This document shows positions 1 through 7,429 of a stretch of DNA of 14,321 nucleotides, one piece after another; the stretch's first letter is position 1; every line of letters begins with the position of its first letter. Source of the stretch: Pseudomonadota bacterium. Its GTDB lineage: Bacteria; Hydrothermota; 32-111; QNBC01. Both the position numbers and the translations under genes were made by a program. Location: the NCBI GenBank assembly GCA_011682715.1, contig JAACEC010000035.1, positions 1 to 14,321 of the forward strand. The letters are read 5' to 3'. The notes under the pieces are model-generated. The model ran no database searches. It was given only the letters and a program-made list of their open reading frames with translations, and was not told the DNA's origin.

Positions 1-149
1 AAAAAAATATTGTGCCGCCATTTGATAAACGAATTTGGCAACGCAATTATTATGATCATATTATACGAAATGAAAAATCGTATGTAAAAATTACGGAATA
101 CATTCTAAATAATCCTTCAAAATGGAGTATGAATGAGTACCATATATAG
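1..149 (+). CDS. REP-associated Y1 (RAYT-type) transposase, 3' end only
   Basis: Reading codons from base 3 gives about 48 residues up to the TAG at 147-149. They contain RIWQRNYYDHIIRNEKSY followed by a YILNNPSKW block. WQ-x-x-YYDHIIRNE, a spacer and YI-x-NPxKW together form the characteristic C-terminal signature of TnpA_REP/RAYT proteins, the IS200-related single-strand HUH transposases linked to REP palindromes. The catalytic tyrosine of this family lies near this tyrosine-rich stretch. The HUH motif and N-terminus lie outside the window, so I cannot say whether the gene is intact. There is no sign of a frameshift in the visible part. No terminator hairpin is evident directly after the stop. 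Confidence 0.82.
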   Translation, partial: KNIVPPFDKRIWQRNYYDHIIRNEKSYVKITEYILNNPSKWSMNEYHI

Positions 150-162
150 AATAGCGGATATC

Positions 163-243
163 GTATGTGACATTTCTCTTTGTATTTTGTATGTTACATT
201 TTGACTTTGTAATAACAAAAATTTTCTTCTGCTATTGACATTT
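163..243 (+). repeat. Three TGACATTT-like direct repeats upstream of and overlapping a promoter
   Basis: The 13-mers at 163-175 and 189-201 are identical except for one base (GTATGTGACATTT versus GTATGTTACATTT), 26 nt apart. A third partial copy, TATTGACATTT, sits at 233-243 and overlaps the -35 hexamer of the promoter at 235-262. The placement would suit a transcription-factor operator. In DNA this AT-rich, chance repeats are possible. Confidence 0.35.
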
Positions 244-262
244 GGAATCAATATGGTATTAT
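235..262 (+). promoter_or_regulatory. Sigma70-type extended -10 promoter
   Basis: A perfect -35 TTGACA lies at 235-240, followed by a 16-nt spacer and TATTAT at 257-262. TG at 254-255 completes an extended -10 (TGnTATTAT). The predicted start is near 269, giving a leader of about 85 nt before the ATG at 354. That leader contains the terminator at 308-337. Confidence 0.65.
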
Positions 263-307
263 TAATATAAGATGAGAAGTAAAAGTCGTTGCACAATTAA
301 CAAATCG

Positions 308-337
308 AACTTTCCTGAAAATGGGAAGTTTTTTTAT
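308..337 (+). terminator. Intrinsic terminator within the 5' leader (attenuator-like)
   Basis: The stem AACTTTCC (308-315) pairs with GGGAAGTT (323-330), giving 8 bp with one G-U pair and a 7-nt loop. A run of seven T's follows (329-335). It lies between the promoter at 235-262 and the ATG at 354, so it could act as an attenuator or end a small RNA of roughly 65 nt. I found no convincing antiterminator; only a 5-bp alternative pairing is possible. It could also end transcripts from the upstream transposase gene. Confidence 0.55.
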
Positions 338-353
338 TACCCCGGGAGGTAAT

Positions 354-734
354 ATGAGAAATATTCGTATTTTAATGGTGCGTCTCGGAATTGATAACAA
401 TGATCAGGAGTCCGAAAGACTCTACAAGGAGCTTGAGAATGTGGGATTTGATATTCTCTACACGGGGTTACATCAAACAGCCGAGATGATACTCGATGTG
501 ACACTCTCCTTTAACGCCGATGTTGTCTTATTTGATTTTGCCCCCAATGCGAATATAGAGGTAATAGAGCATTTTGAAAAAATCATAAAGTATAATGATC
601 TCTACGAACCTCTCATTGTTTTAAGATCCGATAAAACTATAGAACAACCGTATATAAAATTTAGCAAAAACGAAAATATCAAAAATATCGCAGGCGGAAT
701 AAAAAAACACGTTCATGCCATAAAAGCCGTGTAA
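354..734 (+). CDS. B12-binding-domain-like small protein lacking the cobalamin-ligand His
   Basis: The protein has 126 residues. I chose the ATG at 354 because GGAGG (345-349) lies just upstream; an in-frame ATG at 321 falls inside the leader terminator hairpin. The N-terminal half resembles the C-terminal cobalamin-binding subunit of methylmalonyl-CoA mutase: RILMVRLGID (5-14), GFDILYTGLHQT (31-42) and NADVVLFDF (54-62). YTGLHQT matches the family consensus as I recall it. The cofactor signature is lost. The family's GLDGHDRG is here GIDNNDQE (12-19), so the cobalt-ligand His is Asn16 and the following Gly is Glu19. The SxL and GG loop motifs are also absent. The fold is therefore probably Rossmann/flavodoxin-like without B12 binding, and the present role is unknown. 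No mutase catalytic subunit is in the window. It lies upstream of pcrA, which has its own promoter. Confidence 0.6.
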   Translation: MRNIRILMVRLGIDNNDQESERLYKELENVGFDILYTGLHQTAEMILDVTLSFNADVVLFDFAPNANIEVIEHFEKIIKYNDLYEPLIVLRSDKTIEQPYIKFSKNENIKNIAGGIKKHVHAIKAV

Positions 735-742
735 TTCCGGCC

Positions 743-771
743 TTGACACGAGGTTGATAAAGTTTTATCAT
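743..771 (+). promoter_or_regulatory. Promoter abutting the pcrA start codon, with overlapping palindrome
   Basis: A perfect TTGACA (743-748), a 17-nt spacer and TATCAT (766-771) predict transcription from about 778, while the ATG is at 780. No Shine-Dalgarno sequence lies in the preceding 25 nt. The messenger would then be leaderless. A 16-bp palindrome, TGATAAA-GT-TTTATCA (755-770), covers the downstream spacer and most of the -10, which is where a repressor could bind. It does not match the LexA consensus CTGT-N8-ACAG. Confidence 0.6.
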
Positions 772-779
772 CCTTCATT

Positions 780-2900
780 ATGAGTGATAGTAATATATTT
801 CGTAATTTAAACGAACAACAAGTAGCCGCTTGTAAAATCGTAGAGGGTCCTCTTCTCATTCTCGCAGGTGCGGGAAGCGGAAAAACGAGAACCATTACTT
901 ACAGAATTGCTTATCTGATTTCGCATGGAATTTCCCCCGAAAACATACTTGCCGTGACATTCACGAATAAAGCTGCCGAGGAAATGAAGGAGCGAATCTA
1001 TAAAATTGTGGGTCCTGTTGCCAATAAAATTACAATGGGAACGTTTCACTCCACATGCTCGAGAATTTTGAGAAAACATGCCGAACTCATCGGATACACG
1101 AAAAATTTTGTGATATATGACGAGAAGGATACGCTAAACGTTATAAGAAAGATAATCAAAGAGATGGATCTTCCCTTAGAGAGTTTTGCCCCGAAAAAGA
1201 TAAGGAGAATTATAAGCAAATACAAGAGGGAATTTATTAAACCGGAGATGGTTGCAGGTGGTTACAATCCTAATACACTTAAGATTGCCACTGTTTACAG
1301 CAGGTATGTTAAGTTTTTATTCAGGAATAACGCTATGGATTTTGATGATTTAATAGGAAAAACCGTCGAATTGATGCGTAAGTGCCCCGAAATCAAAGAA
1401 TATTACAACGAAAAATTTCAATTCATTCTTGTTGACGAATATCAGGATACCAACCGGATGCAATTCGAACTTATAAAATTATTGGGAGACAAGTACAAAA
1501 ATGTATGTGTTGTCGGGGATGACGATCAATCCATATACAGTTTCAGGGGCGCCGATATAGAAAATATACTGAGTTTTGATAAGATATTTGCAAATACAAA
1601 GATAATCAAGCTTGAGGAAAACTATAGATCGACTAAAAATATACTTGAAGCGGCATCGAACGTGATAAAAAATAATGTGGAAAGAAAAGGGAAAACCCTG
1701 TATACCGATTGGAAAGAGGGAGAAAAAATAGAGTTAATAGACGGTTATTCCTCTATGGAAGAGGCGAATCTCGTTATGGAAAGGATAAAATCGCTTGTTG
1801 CTAAGGGAACGAAAGCGGGAGATGTAGCAATACTTTACAGGATAAACGCACTTAGTAGGGTTTTTGAAGTCGCGGCTCAGAAGTACAGAATCCCCTATGT
1901 CGTAGTGGGGGGAACCCGATTTTTCGAAAGAGCTGAGGTAAAAGACATACTTGCTTATTTAAAGACAATCGTGAATCCCAGGGATAATGTATCGTTGATG
2001 CGTGTGATAAACACCCCACCGAGGGGCATTGGGAAAAAGAGTATGGAACTGCTTGAACTCGAAGCTGCGATGAAAGGGGTCTCGCTCCTCAAAATGTTGG
2101 CAAATTTGGAAAACATCGATATGCCTTCGAGGGCAAAAGAGGCATTCCGTAATTTTTATGGTATTTACGGCGACATAAAAAAGGAATCCGAAGGGAAAGG
2201 GGTTAAGGAAATTATGGAAATTGTATTGAATAAAACGGCATATATCGATAAGATGTACAATACGACAAGTCCCGAGGATATGTCCAAAATGGAGAACATC
2301 GACGAGCTACTCAATTCGGCGGAGGAGTTCGACAGCCTAACAGAGACTCCCACGCTTGAAGAATATCTCAACCAGATATCTCTTTTTACGGACATAGACG
2401 CATGGAAGGGAAAGAGCGACAGGATAAATATGATGACCGTTCACGGTGCAAAAGGGCTGGAATTCGATACGGTTTTTATCGTCGGAGCGGTGGACGGATT
2501 GTTTCCCCATATAAACAATATTGATTCGGACAGCAAAATCGAGGAGGAACGGCGTCTCTTTTATGTGGCTATGACCAGGGCAAAGGAGAGACTCTATATC
2601 TCATATTCGCACGTGAGGGATTTCAGAGGTTCGATTATGCCTTCAATAGTTTCCCGGTTTGTAAAGGAAATTCCCGAAAAGCTCATGAAGGAAGAGAAAA
2701 AACTCCATGTCAGGACATTAAACGAGTTCCCCACGGAAAATGTGTCAAATGAACTTGCAATTCATCCGGTATTTGGTAAAATAAGGATATTAAAAATTGT
2801 CGGTAAAGGTGACGGGAAAAGGGCATACATAGCCCTTGAAAACGGCGAAAAAAAATGGGTTCTCGTAAAATATGCAAAGTTAAAATTTCTGGAGGAATAG
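780..2900 (+). CDS. pcrA: ATP-dependent DNA helicase, UvrD/PcrA type (SF1A)
   Basis: The protein has 706 residues, near the usual PcrA/UvrD length, and should be a 3'-5' helicase acting in nucleotide excision repair, replication restart and removal of RecA or stalled polymerase. All SF1A motifs are present: LNEQQ (Q-motif, 10-14), AGAGSGKT Walker A (29-36), FTNKAAEEM (Ia, 61-69), VDEYQDTN (II, 218-225), GDDDQSIYSFRGA (III, 246-258), LEENYRS (IV, 278-284), VHGAKGLEFDTVF (V, 554-566) and EERRLFYVAMTRAKERL (VI, 589-605). Residues 664-704 (VFGKIRILKIV through WVLVKYAKL) look like the C-terminal Tudor-like RNA-polymerase-interaction domain of PcrA. The ATG at 780 starts just before the Q-motif and lacks a Shine-Dalgarno sequence, so translation may be leaderless. 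It heads an operon with gatCAB. The choice of PcrA over UvrD or Rep rests on the tail and is less certain than the helicase call. Confidence 0.95.
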   Translation: MSDSNIFRNLNEQQVAACKIVEGPLLILAGAGSGKTRTITYRIAYLISHGISPENILAVTFTNKAAEEMKERIYKIVGPVANKITMGTFHSTCSRILRKHAELIGYTKNFVIYDEKDTLNVIRKIIKEMDLPLESFAPKKIRRIISKYKREFIKPEMVAGGYNPNTLKIATVYSRYVKFLFRNNAMDFDDLIGKTVELMRKCPEIKEYYNEKFQFILVDEYQDTNRMQFELIKLLGDKYKNVCVVGDDDQSIYSFRGADIENILSFDKIFANTKIIKLEENYRSTKNILEAASNVIKNNVERKGKTLYTDWKEGEKIELIDGYSSMEEANLVMERIKSLVAKGTKAGDVAILYRINALSRVFEVAAQKYRIPYVVVGGTRFFERAEVKDILAYLKTIVNPRDNVSLMRVINTPPRGIGKKSMELLELEAAMKGVSLLKMLANLENIDMPSRAKEAFRNFYGIYGDIKKESEGKGVKEIMEIVLNKTAYIDKMYNTTSPEDMSKMENIDELLNSAEEFDSLTETPTLEEYLNQISLFTDIDAWKGKSDRINMMTVHGAKGLEFDTVFIVGAVDGLFPHINNIDSDSKIEEERRLFYVAMTRAKERLYISYSHVRDFRGSIMPSIVSRFVKEIPEKLMKEEKKLHVRTLNEFPTENVSNELAIHPVFGKIRILKIVGKGDGKRAYIALENGEKKWVLVKYAKLKFLEE

Positions 2901-3206
2901 ATGAAAATAGAGAACGAAGATGTTAGAAAAGCGGCTGAAATAGCGAAAATCTATCTTAATAACGAAGAGGTTGAGTCGTATAAAATAGATCTCGAGGATA
3001 TGACGCAAGAGTTCCTCGATGTTTTGCAATCTCTCGGTATAGATCTTGACGAAAAATTCGATTTTACTCAAAGTTCGTCCAAGCGAACGGTTTTGAGAAA
3101 CGATAACCCGGATGTGTTCGAAGAAACGGATAAAATTATAAAAAATGCTCCTTCGGTAAAAGAAGGATTGTTCACCGTACCTACGATATTGAAGGGGGAA
3201 AATTAA
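2901..3206 (+). CDS. gatC: Asp/Glu-tRNA amidotransferase subunit C
   Basis: The protein has 101 residues, the normal GatC size. GatC is the small belt-like subunit that wraps GatA and GatB together in the amidotransferase that converts Glu-tRNA(Gln), and often Asp-tRNA(Asn), to the amidated form. Family features are VRKAAEIAKIYL near the N-terminus, LDEDMTQ-like helix residues around 31-45, a VLRNDNPD segment in the middle (the family's lR.D.v pattern) and KNAPSVKEGLFTVPTIL at the end (the family's A...-G.F.VP.vl pattern). The ATG directly abuts the pcrA TAG, with GGAGG at 2890-2894 inside pcrA, so translation is probably coupled. The order gatC-gatA-gatB is the common bacterial one. Confidence 0.93.
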   Translation: MKIENEDVRKAAEIAKIYLNNEEVESYKIDLEDMTQEFLDVLQSLGIDLDEKFDFTQSSSKRTVLRNDNPDVFEETDKIIKNAPSVKEGLFTVPTILKGEN

Positions 3207-4661
3207 ATGACTGAGAACGAACTCTTGTTAAACGGAACAATCGGACAGATTTTAAGTGCCGTGAAAGGCGGAAATATAACCGTTGAAGGAACGGTCCGCT
3301 TTTTTATTGAGAGAATAAAGAAAAATAATTTGAATACATTTATTGAAATATACGAAGAGGAAGCCGTTAAAAAAGCAAGAGAAGCGGATCGGAAGGTTGC
3401 TGCGGGAGATGTTCGGGGAGCGTTTTTCGGTATACCTTTTGCCCTTAAAGACAATATAGCGGTGAAGGGACATAAACTCACATGTGCATCGAATATGCTC
3501 CGGGATTATACGGCGACATACAATTCAACTGTTTATGAAAAAATAGAAGCGGAAGGGGGGATACTTATAGGGCGAACGAATATGGATGAGTTTGCCATGG
3601 GTTCTTCCACGGAAACCTCTTTTTACGGCAGTACGCTAAACCCGTGGGACAGAAATCGCGTTCCCGGGGGCTCAAGCGGAGGATCGGCAGCCGCTGTAGC
3701 AGCGAGAGAAGTTGTTTTTGCCCTCGGATCCGACACAGGTGGTTCCATCAGGCAACCGGCTGCATTTTGCGGTGTTACTGGTCTTAAGCCGACTTACGGC
3801 AGAGTGTCGCGATACGGACTCGTGGCTTTTGCCTCATCGCTGGATCAAATTGGTCCCATATGCCGATCGGCGGAAGATGCGGAGAGAGTATTTTCGGTTA
3901 TAAACGGATTCGACAAGAAGGACACGACATCAAAAGAGGTGGAAAAGTATGATTTTACCGATTATTCACCGAAGAAATTCAAAGTGGCGGTAAGCAACGA
4001 TTTAAACGATACGAATCTAAATCCGGACATTAAACTCAGCCTGTCGAATTTGCTGAACGATATAAAGCGGGATGGTCATAACGTGGAGGGAGTTGATTTC
4101 GATTTTTCCAAATATTCGGTTCCCGTTTATCAGATTCTTTCCTGTTCCGAAGCATCATCGAATTTAGCTCGTTATGACGGCATTAGATACGGATATCGCA
4201 CGGAAAAGTATGATTCTCTCTTTGATATGTACAAAAAGACGAGGGGTGAAGGTTTTGGCGAAGAGGTTAAGCGGAGAATACTTTTCGGCACGTATATCCT
4301 GATGGCGAAAAACAGTGCACTGTATGCGAGTTCCTTTAAGGTTGCTCGCCTTATAAGGGACAAATTGAAGGGAACATTCGAAAAATACGATATACTGATA
4401 ACGCCTACGACATTTAATCCTGCATTCAAATTCGGAGAGAAAATAGACGATCCCATCCAAATGCACCATTCCGATGCTCTTACATCAATCTGTAATTTAT
4501 CGGGAAATCCGGGGATCTCGATTCCCGCAGGATTTTCGAGAGAGGGATTACCTATAGGGTTGCAAATTATAACAAAACGATTCGATGAGAAAACGATGTT
4601 CCAATTTGCAAAGTATTTGCAGAGTAAAAGCAACTGGCATAGAGCCTTACCCGAGGAGTAA
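3207..4661 (+). CDS. gatA: Asp/Glu-tRNA amidotransferase subunit A (amidase)
   Basis: The protein has 484 residues and belongs to the amidase-signature family. GatA hydrolyses glutamine and channels ammonia to GatB. The Ser-cisSer-Lys triad is intact: Lys81 in PFALKDNIAVKG, Ser156 in PGGSSGGSAAAVAA and nucleophile Ser180 in SDTGGSIRQPA. The spacings (75 and 24 residues) equal those of the known Lys79/Ser154/Ser178 arrangement. The segment after the triad (FCGVTGLKPTYGRVSRYGLVA) and the C-terminal GNPGISIPAG are also typical. Start: AAGGGGG at 3192-3198 is 8 nt before the ATG, and the gene begins at the base after the gatC stop. It is part of the gatCAB cluster and is full length, with no anomalies seen. 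Confidence 0.97.
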   Translation: MTENELLLNGTIGQILSAVKGGNITVEGTVRFFIERIKKNNLNTFIEIYEEEAVKKAREADRKVAAGDVRGAFFGIPFALKDNIAVKGHKLTCASNMLRDYTATYNSTVYEKIEAEGGILIGRTNMDEFAMGSSTETSFYGSTLNPWDRNRVPGGSSGGSAAAVAAREVVFALGSDTGGSIRQPAAFCGVTGLKPTYGRVSRYGLVAFASSLDQIGPICRSAEDAERVFSVINGFDKKDTTSKEVEKYDFTDYSPKKFKVAVSNDLNDTNLNPDIKLSLSNLLNDIKRDGHNVEGVDFDFSKYSVPVYQILSCSEASSNLARYDGIRYGYRTEKYDSLFDMYKKTRGEGFGEEVKRRILFGTYILMAKNSALYASSFKVARLIRDKLKGTFEKYDILITPTTFNPAFKFGEKIDDPIQMHHSDALTSICNLSGNPGISIPAGFSREGLPIGLQIITKRFDEKTMFQFAKYLQSKSNWHRALPEE

Positions 4662-4664
4662 ATT

Positions 4665-6083
4665 ATGTATAAAGCGACGATAGGAATAGAAGTTCATGCT
4701 CAGATAAAAACGAAAACAAAGATGTTTTGTGGTTGTAAAGTCGAATTTTTGGGAAAATCGAACACGAACATCTGTCCCGTTTGTATGGGGGAGCCGGGGA
4801 CATTGCCCAGGGTTAACAAAAGAGCGGTGGAACTTGCCGTGAGAACAGCAATCGCACTTCACGCAAGAATAAATATGAGATCGATTTTCGCACGGAAAAA
4901 CTACTTTTATCCCGATTTACCCAAAGGGTATCAAATAACTCAGTCCATTCCTCTCGCTGAGGGAGGTTATGTGGAAATCGATACGGGGAACGGAAAGAAG
5001 AAAATCGCCATAACGAGACTGCATATAGAAGAGGACGCGGGAAAACTCTTTCATACGGCGGAAGGTCATTCGTTCGTTGATTTCAACCGAAGTGGTGTAC
5101 CGCTCATGGAAATTGTTTCCGAACCGGTAATCAAAAATGAAAAAGAGGCGGTTGCTTACCTGAAACGATTAAGGCAGATAGTCAGATACGTTGGATCATC
5201 CGATGCCGACATGGAAAAGGGGCAATTCAGATGCGAACCTAACATTTCCGTTAGCAAAGATGAAAATAGAGGAACGAAGACGGAGGTAAAAAACCTCAAT
5301 TCGTTAAAAGCCGTCGAAAGAGCCATAAAATATGAAATTTCGAGACAGATAAAGACGATTGACAGAGGTGAAATAATAATCCAGCAAACGATGTTGTGGG
5401 ATAAAAAGAGACAAATGGCAATCCCCATGAGGAAAAAAGAGGGTGTTAACGAATATCGGTATTTTAAAGAACCGGATCTCATACCACTTATCTTGAACGA
5501 TGGAGATATTGAGAAACAGAGGAAGAGCATACCCGAATTACCGGGGGAAAAATTCGATCGTTTAATTAAGCAATACGGCATTAAAAAGGAAGAGGCGGAG
5601 ATACTCGTTGAATTTCCATACATAGCATCATTTTTCGAAAAATCGGTGGAATCAGGGTGTTCGCCGAAATATGCCATAGGTTGGATAACAACGGATATTC
5701 TCGGTGAGTTAAACAAAGCCGGGAAGAAATTTTCCGATATAAAAACGGGACCCTCACATCTTGCAGCTTTGAATAAACTTATCGATAATAAGACGATTAA
5801 TATGAATATTGCCAAGAATGTTCTTCGCAGCATTATTTTTACCGGAGAAGATGGGAACGATTATGTAAAAGCGAATAATCTTGCGCAGGTAACAGATGAA
5901 AATGCTATAGAAAATGCCGTAAAAGAGCTGATTGAGGAGAATGCGAAAGAGGTCGAACGTTATAAGAACGGTGAAGAGAAGCTGTTCGGTTTCTTTGTGG
6001 GACAAGTTATGAAAAAAATGAGGGGAAAAGCAAATCCGGGCGTTGTAAATAAGGTGTTAAAAGATATTTTAAACAGGAGGTAG
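4665..6083 (+). CDS. gatB: Asp/Glu-tRNA amidotransferase subunit B (tRNA-binding kinase/transamidase)
   Basis: The protein has 472 residues, the usual length. GatB phosphorylates the mischarged Glu or Asp on the tRNA and transfers ammonia to it. Visible features are GIEVHAQIKTKTKMF (7-21), a zinc site of four cysteines (Cys22, Cys24, Cys37, Cys40 as CxC and CPVC), YFYPDLPKGYQITQ (80-93), RLHIEEDAGK (118-127) and VDFNRSGVPLMEIVSEP, the family signature. The remainder matches the C-terminal helical YqeY-like tRNA-binding tail. GAGGAG (4653-4658) overlaps the gatA end and serves the ATG. A complete gatCAB set suggests the organism lacks or does not depend on GlnRS, but no synthetase is visible to confirm this. 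Confidence 0.97.
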   Translation: MYKATIGIEVHAQIKTKTKMFCGCKVEFLGKSNTNICPVCMGEPGTLPRVNKRAVELAVRTAIALHARINMRSIFARKNYFYPDLPKGYQITQSIPLAEGGYVEIDTGNGKKKIAITRLHIEEDAGKLFHTAEGHSFVDFNRSGVPLMEIVSEPVIKNEKEAVAYLKRLRQIVRYVGSSDADMEKGQFRCEPNISVSKDENRGTKTEVKNLNSLKAVERAIKYEISRQIKTIDRGEIIIQQTMLWDKKRQMAIPMRKKEGVNEYRYFKEPDLIPLILNDGDIEKQRKSIPELPGEKFDRLIKQYGIKKEEAEILVEFPYIASFFEKSVESGCSPKYAIGWITTDILGELNKAGKKFSDIKTGPSHLAALNKLIDNKTINMNIAKNVLRSIIFTGEDGNDYVKANNLAQVTDENAIENAVKELIEENAKEVERYKNGEEKLFGFFVGQVMKKMRGKANPGVVNKVLKDILNRR

Positions 6084-6085
6084 AA

Positions 6086-7429
6086 ATGATTGGAAGTGTT
6101 GAGGCATTGCATGATGCATTAAAAGGAGTTGTTGATTTTAACGGAGAAAACCTTGAGGTCATAAGTGAGGACAGGTTAAAAAACGAAGTTCTCAGGGAGT
6201 TGGCATTTAATTCGGCAATTAACGATAACGAGGAAGTCGTTAGAGAAGCAAGAAGAATCATTAGGAAGATAGCTTCAGACAGGGGGATTAAAACGGCATC
6301 GATACACGATTATTATATGTCCGTTCCACATGACGATACCGTAAATTTTACTGTTCCCGCAATCAACCTCAGAATGATAACATACGATTCATCGAGGGCG
6401 GTTTTCAGAAGCGCGAAGAAAATCAATGCCGGGCTTATTCTTTTCGAGATTGCACGTTCTGAAATCGGTTACACAAAGCAATCTCCCGATGAGTATGTCA
6501 CATCACTACTTGCCGCAGCAATAAGAGAAGATTACCCCGGTCCTGTTTTTGTTCAGGGGGATCATTTTCAGGTAAAGGCGAAAAAGTATTTCGGAGAGAA
6601 GAGAGATGCGGAGATCGATTCCATAAAGAAATTAATAGATCAGGCAATAGAAGCGGGATTTTTCAATATAGACATAGACAGTTCGACTCTTGTTGAACTG
6701 GAGAAACCGACGATAAAAGAACAGCAATACCATAACTATAAAATATGTGCCGATTTAACCCGTTATATCAGGGGAAAACAACCCGCAGGGATAAACGTGT
6801 CCGTAGGGGGAGAAATAGGCGAAATCGGAAAGGGGAACACAACCGAGGAGGAATTGAGAGCATTTATGGAAGGGTATCTTGAAGAGTTGGGTGATATGCC
6901 TTCAATCAGCAAGATAAGCATACAAACGGGAACGGCTCACGGAGGGGTGGTTTTACCGGACGGATCCATAGCAAAGGTCAAAATTGACTTTGATACGTTA
7001 AAGAGGCTCGGGGAGGTCGCAAGAAGGGAGTATAAAATAGGTGGTGTCGTACAGCACGGGGCATCGACTTTACCCGATGAGGCATTCCATCATTTTCCCG
7101 ATAACAGGACACTTGAAGTTCATCTCGCAACGGGATTTCAAAACATAATGTTCAATCATCCGAAGTTCCCGAAAGATCTATATGAAAAAATGATTAAAAC
7201 CATATTCGAGAAATACGGATCCGAGAGAAAAGAGGGGATGACCGACGAGCAGTTTATATACAAAACGAGAAAGAAGATGAACGGTGATTATAAGAAAGAG
7301 CTGTGGACACTGGATGTTGACATCAGGGAAGCAATTGAAGAGACATGGGAGAAAAAATTCGATTTTCTTTTCGATCAGCTAAGAATTAAAGATAACAGGA
7401 AATATCTCGAGAAATATATAAAAATTTAA
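6086..7429 (+). CDS. Class II (zinc) fructose-bisphosphate aldolase family protein, long form
   Basis: The protein has 447 residues against roughly 285-360 for classical class II aldolases. Class II family members cleave ketose bisphosphates to DHAP and an aldehyde using Zn2+. Candidate zinc ligands and active-site motifs occur in the family order: GDHF (His160), NIDIDSS (Asp196/Asp198), GGEIGEIG (Glu243), GTAHGG (His285) and VQHGASTLP (His324). The extra length is an N-terminal helical region (about residues 1-85), an insertion around 255-275, and about 90 residues after the last motif. The start uses AGGAGG (6075-6080), 5 nt before the ATG and overlapping the gatB stop. It is the last gene of the pcrA-gatCAB operon. 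Substrate (fructose versus tagatose or sedoheptulose bisphosphate) cannot be told from the sequence. Its stop overlaps that of the convergent gene by 4 nt. Confidence 0.85.
   Translation: MIGSVEALHDALKGVVDFNGENLEVISEDRLKNEVLRELAFNSAINDNEEVVREARRIIRKIASDRGIKTASIHDYYMSVPHDDTVNFTVPAINLRMITYDSSRAVFRSAKKINAGLILFEIARSEIGYTKQSPDEYVTSLLAAAIREDYPGPVFVQGDHFQVKAKKYFGEKRDAEIDSIKKLIDQAIEAGFFNIDIDSSTLVELEKPTIKEQQYHNYKICADLTRYIRGKQPAGINVSVGGEIGEIGKGNTTEEELRAFMEGYLEELGDMPSISKISIQTGTAHGGVVLPDGSIAKVKIDFDTLKRLGEVARREYKIGGVVQHGASTLPDEAFHHFPDNRTLEVHLATGFQNIMFNHPKFPKDLYEKMIKTIFEKYGSERKEGMTDEQFIYKTRKKMNGDYKKELWTLDVDIREAIEETWEKKFDFLFDQLRIKDNRKYLEKYIKI

Noticed and set aside
321..353. Upstream in-frame ATG for the B12-like gene
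   Set aside because: It falls in the loop of the leader terminator and has no Shine-Dalgarno, whereas ATG 354 is preceded by GGAGG.
269..353. Cobalamin riboswitch upstream of the B12-like gene
   Set aside because: The leader is only about 85 nt and lacks a B12-box-like sequence. A cobalamin riboswitch is much longer.
743..771. LexA/SOS box in the pcrA promoter
   Set aside because: The palindrome TGATAAA-GT-TTTATCA does not match CTGT-N8-ACAG or the Gram-positive CGAAC-N4-GTTCG form.
4172..4633. 153-residue minus-strand open frame inside gatA
   Set aside because: It is antisense to a conserved gatA region. Another antisense frame overlaps it, and no family features are visible.
5156..5833. 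225-residue minus-strand open frame
   Set aside because: It lies wholly within gatB on the opposite strand. gatB is unambiguous, and the translation shows only an antisense-like composition with no recognisable motif or RBS.
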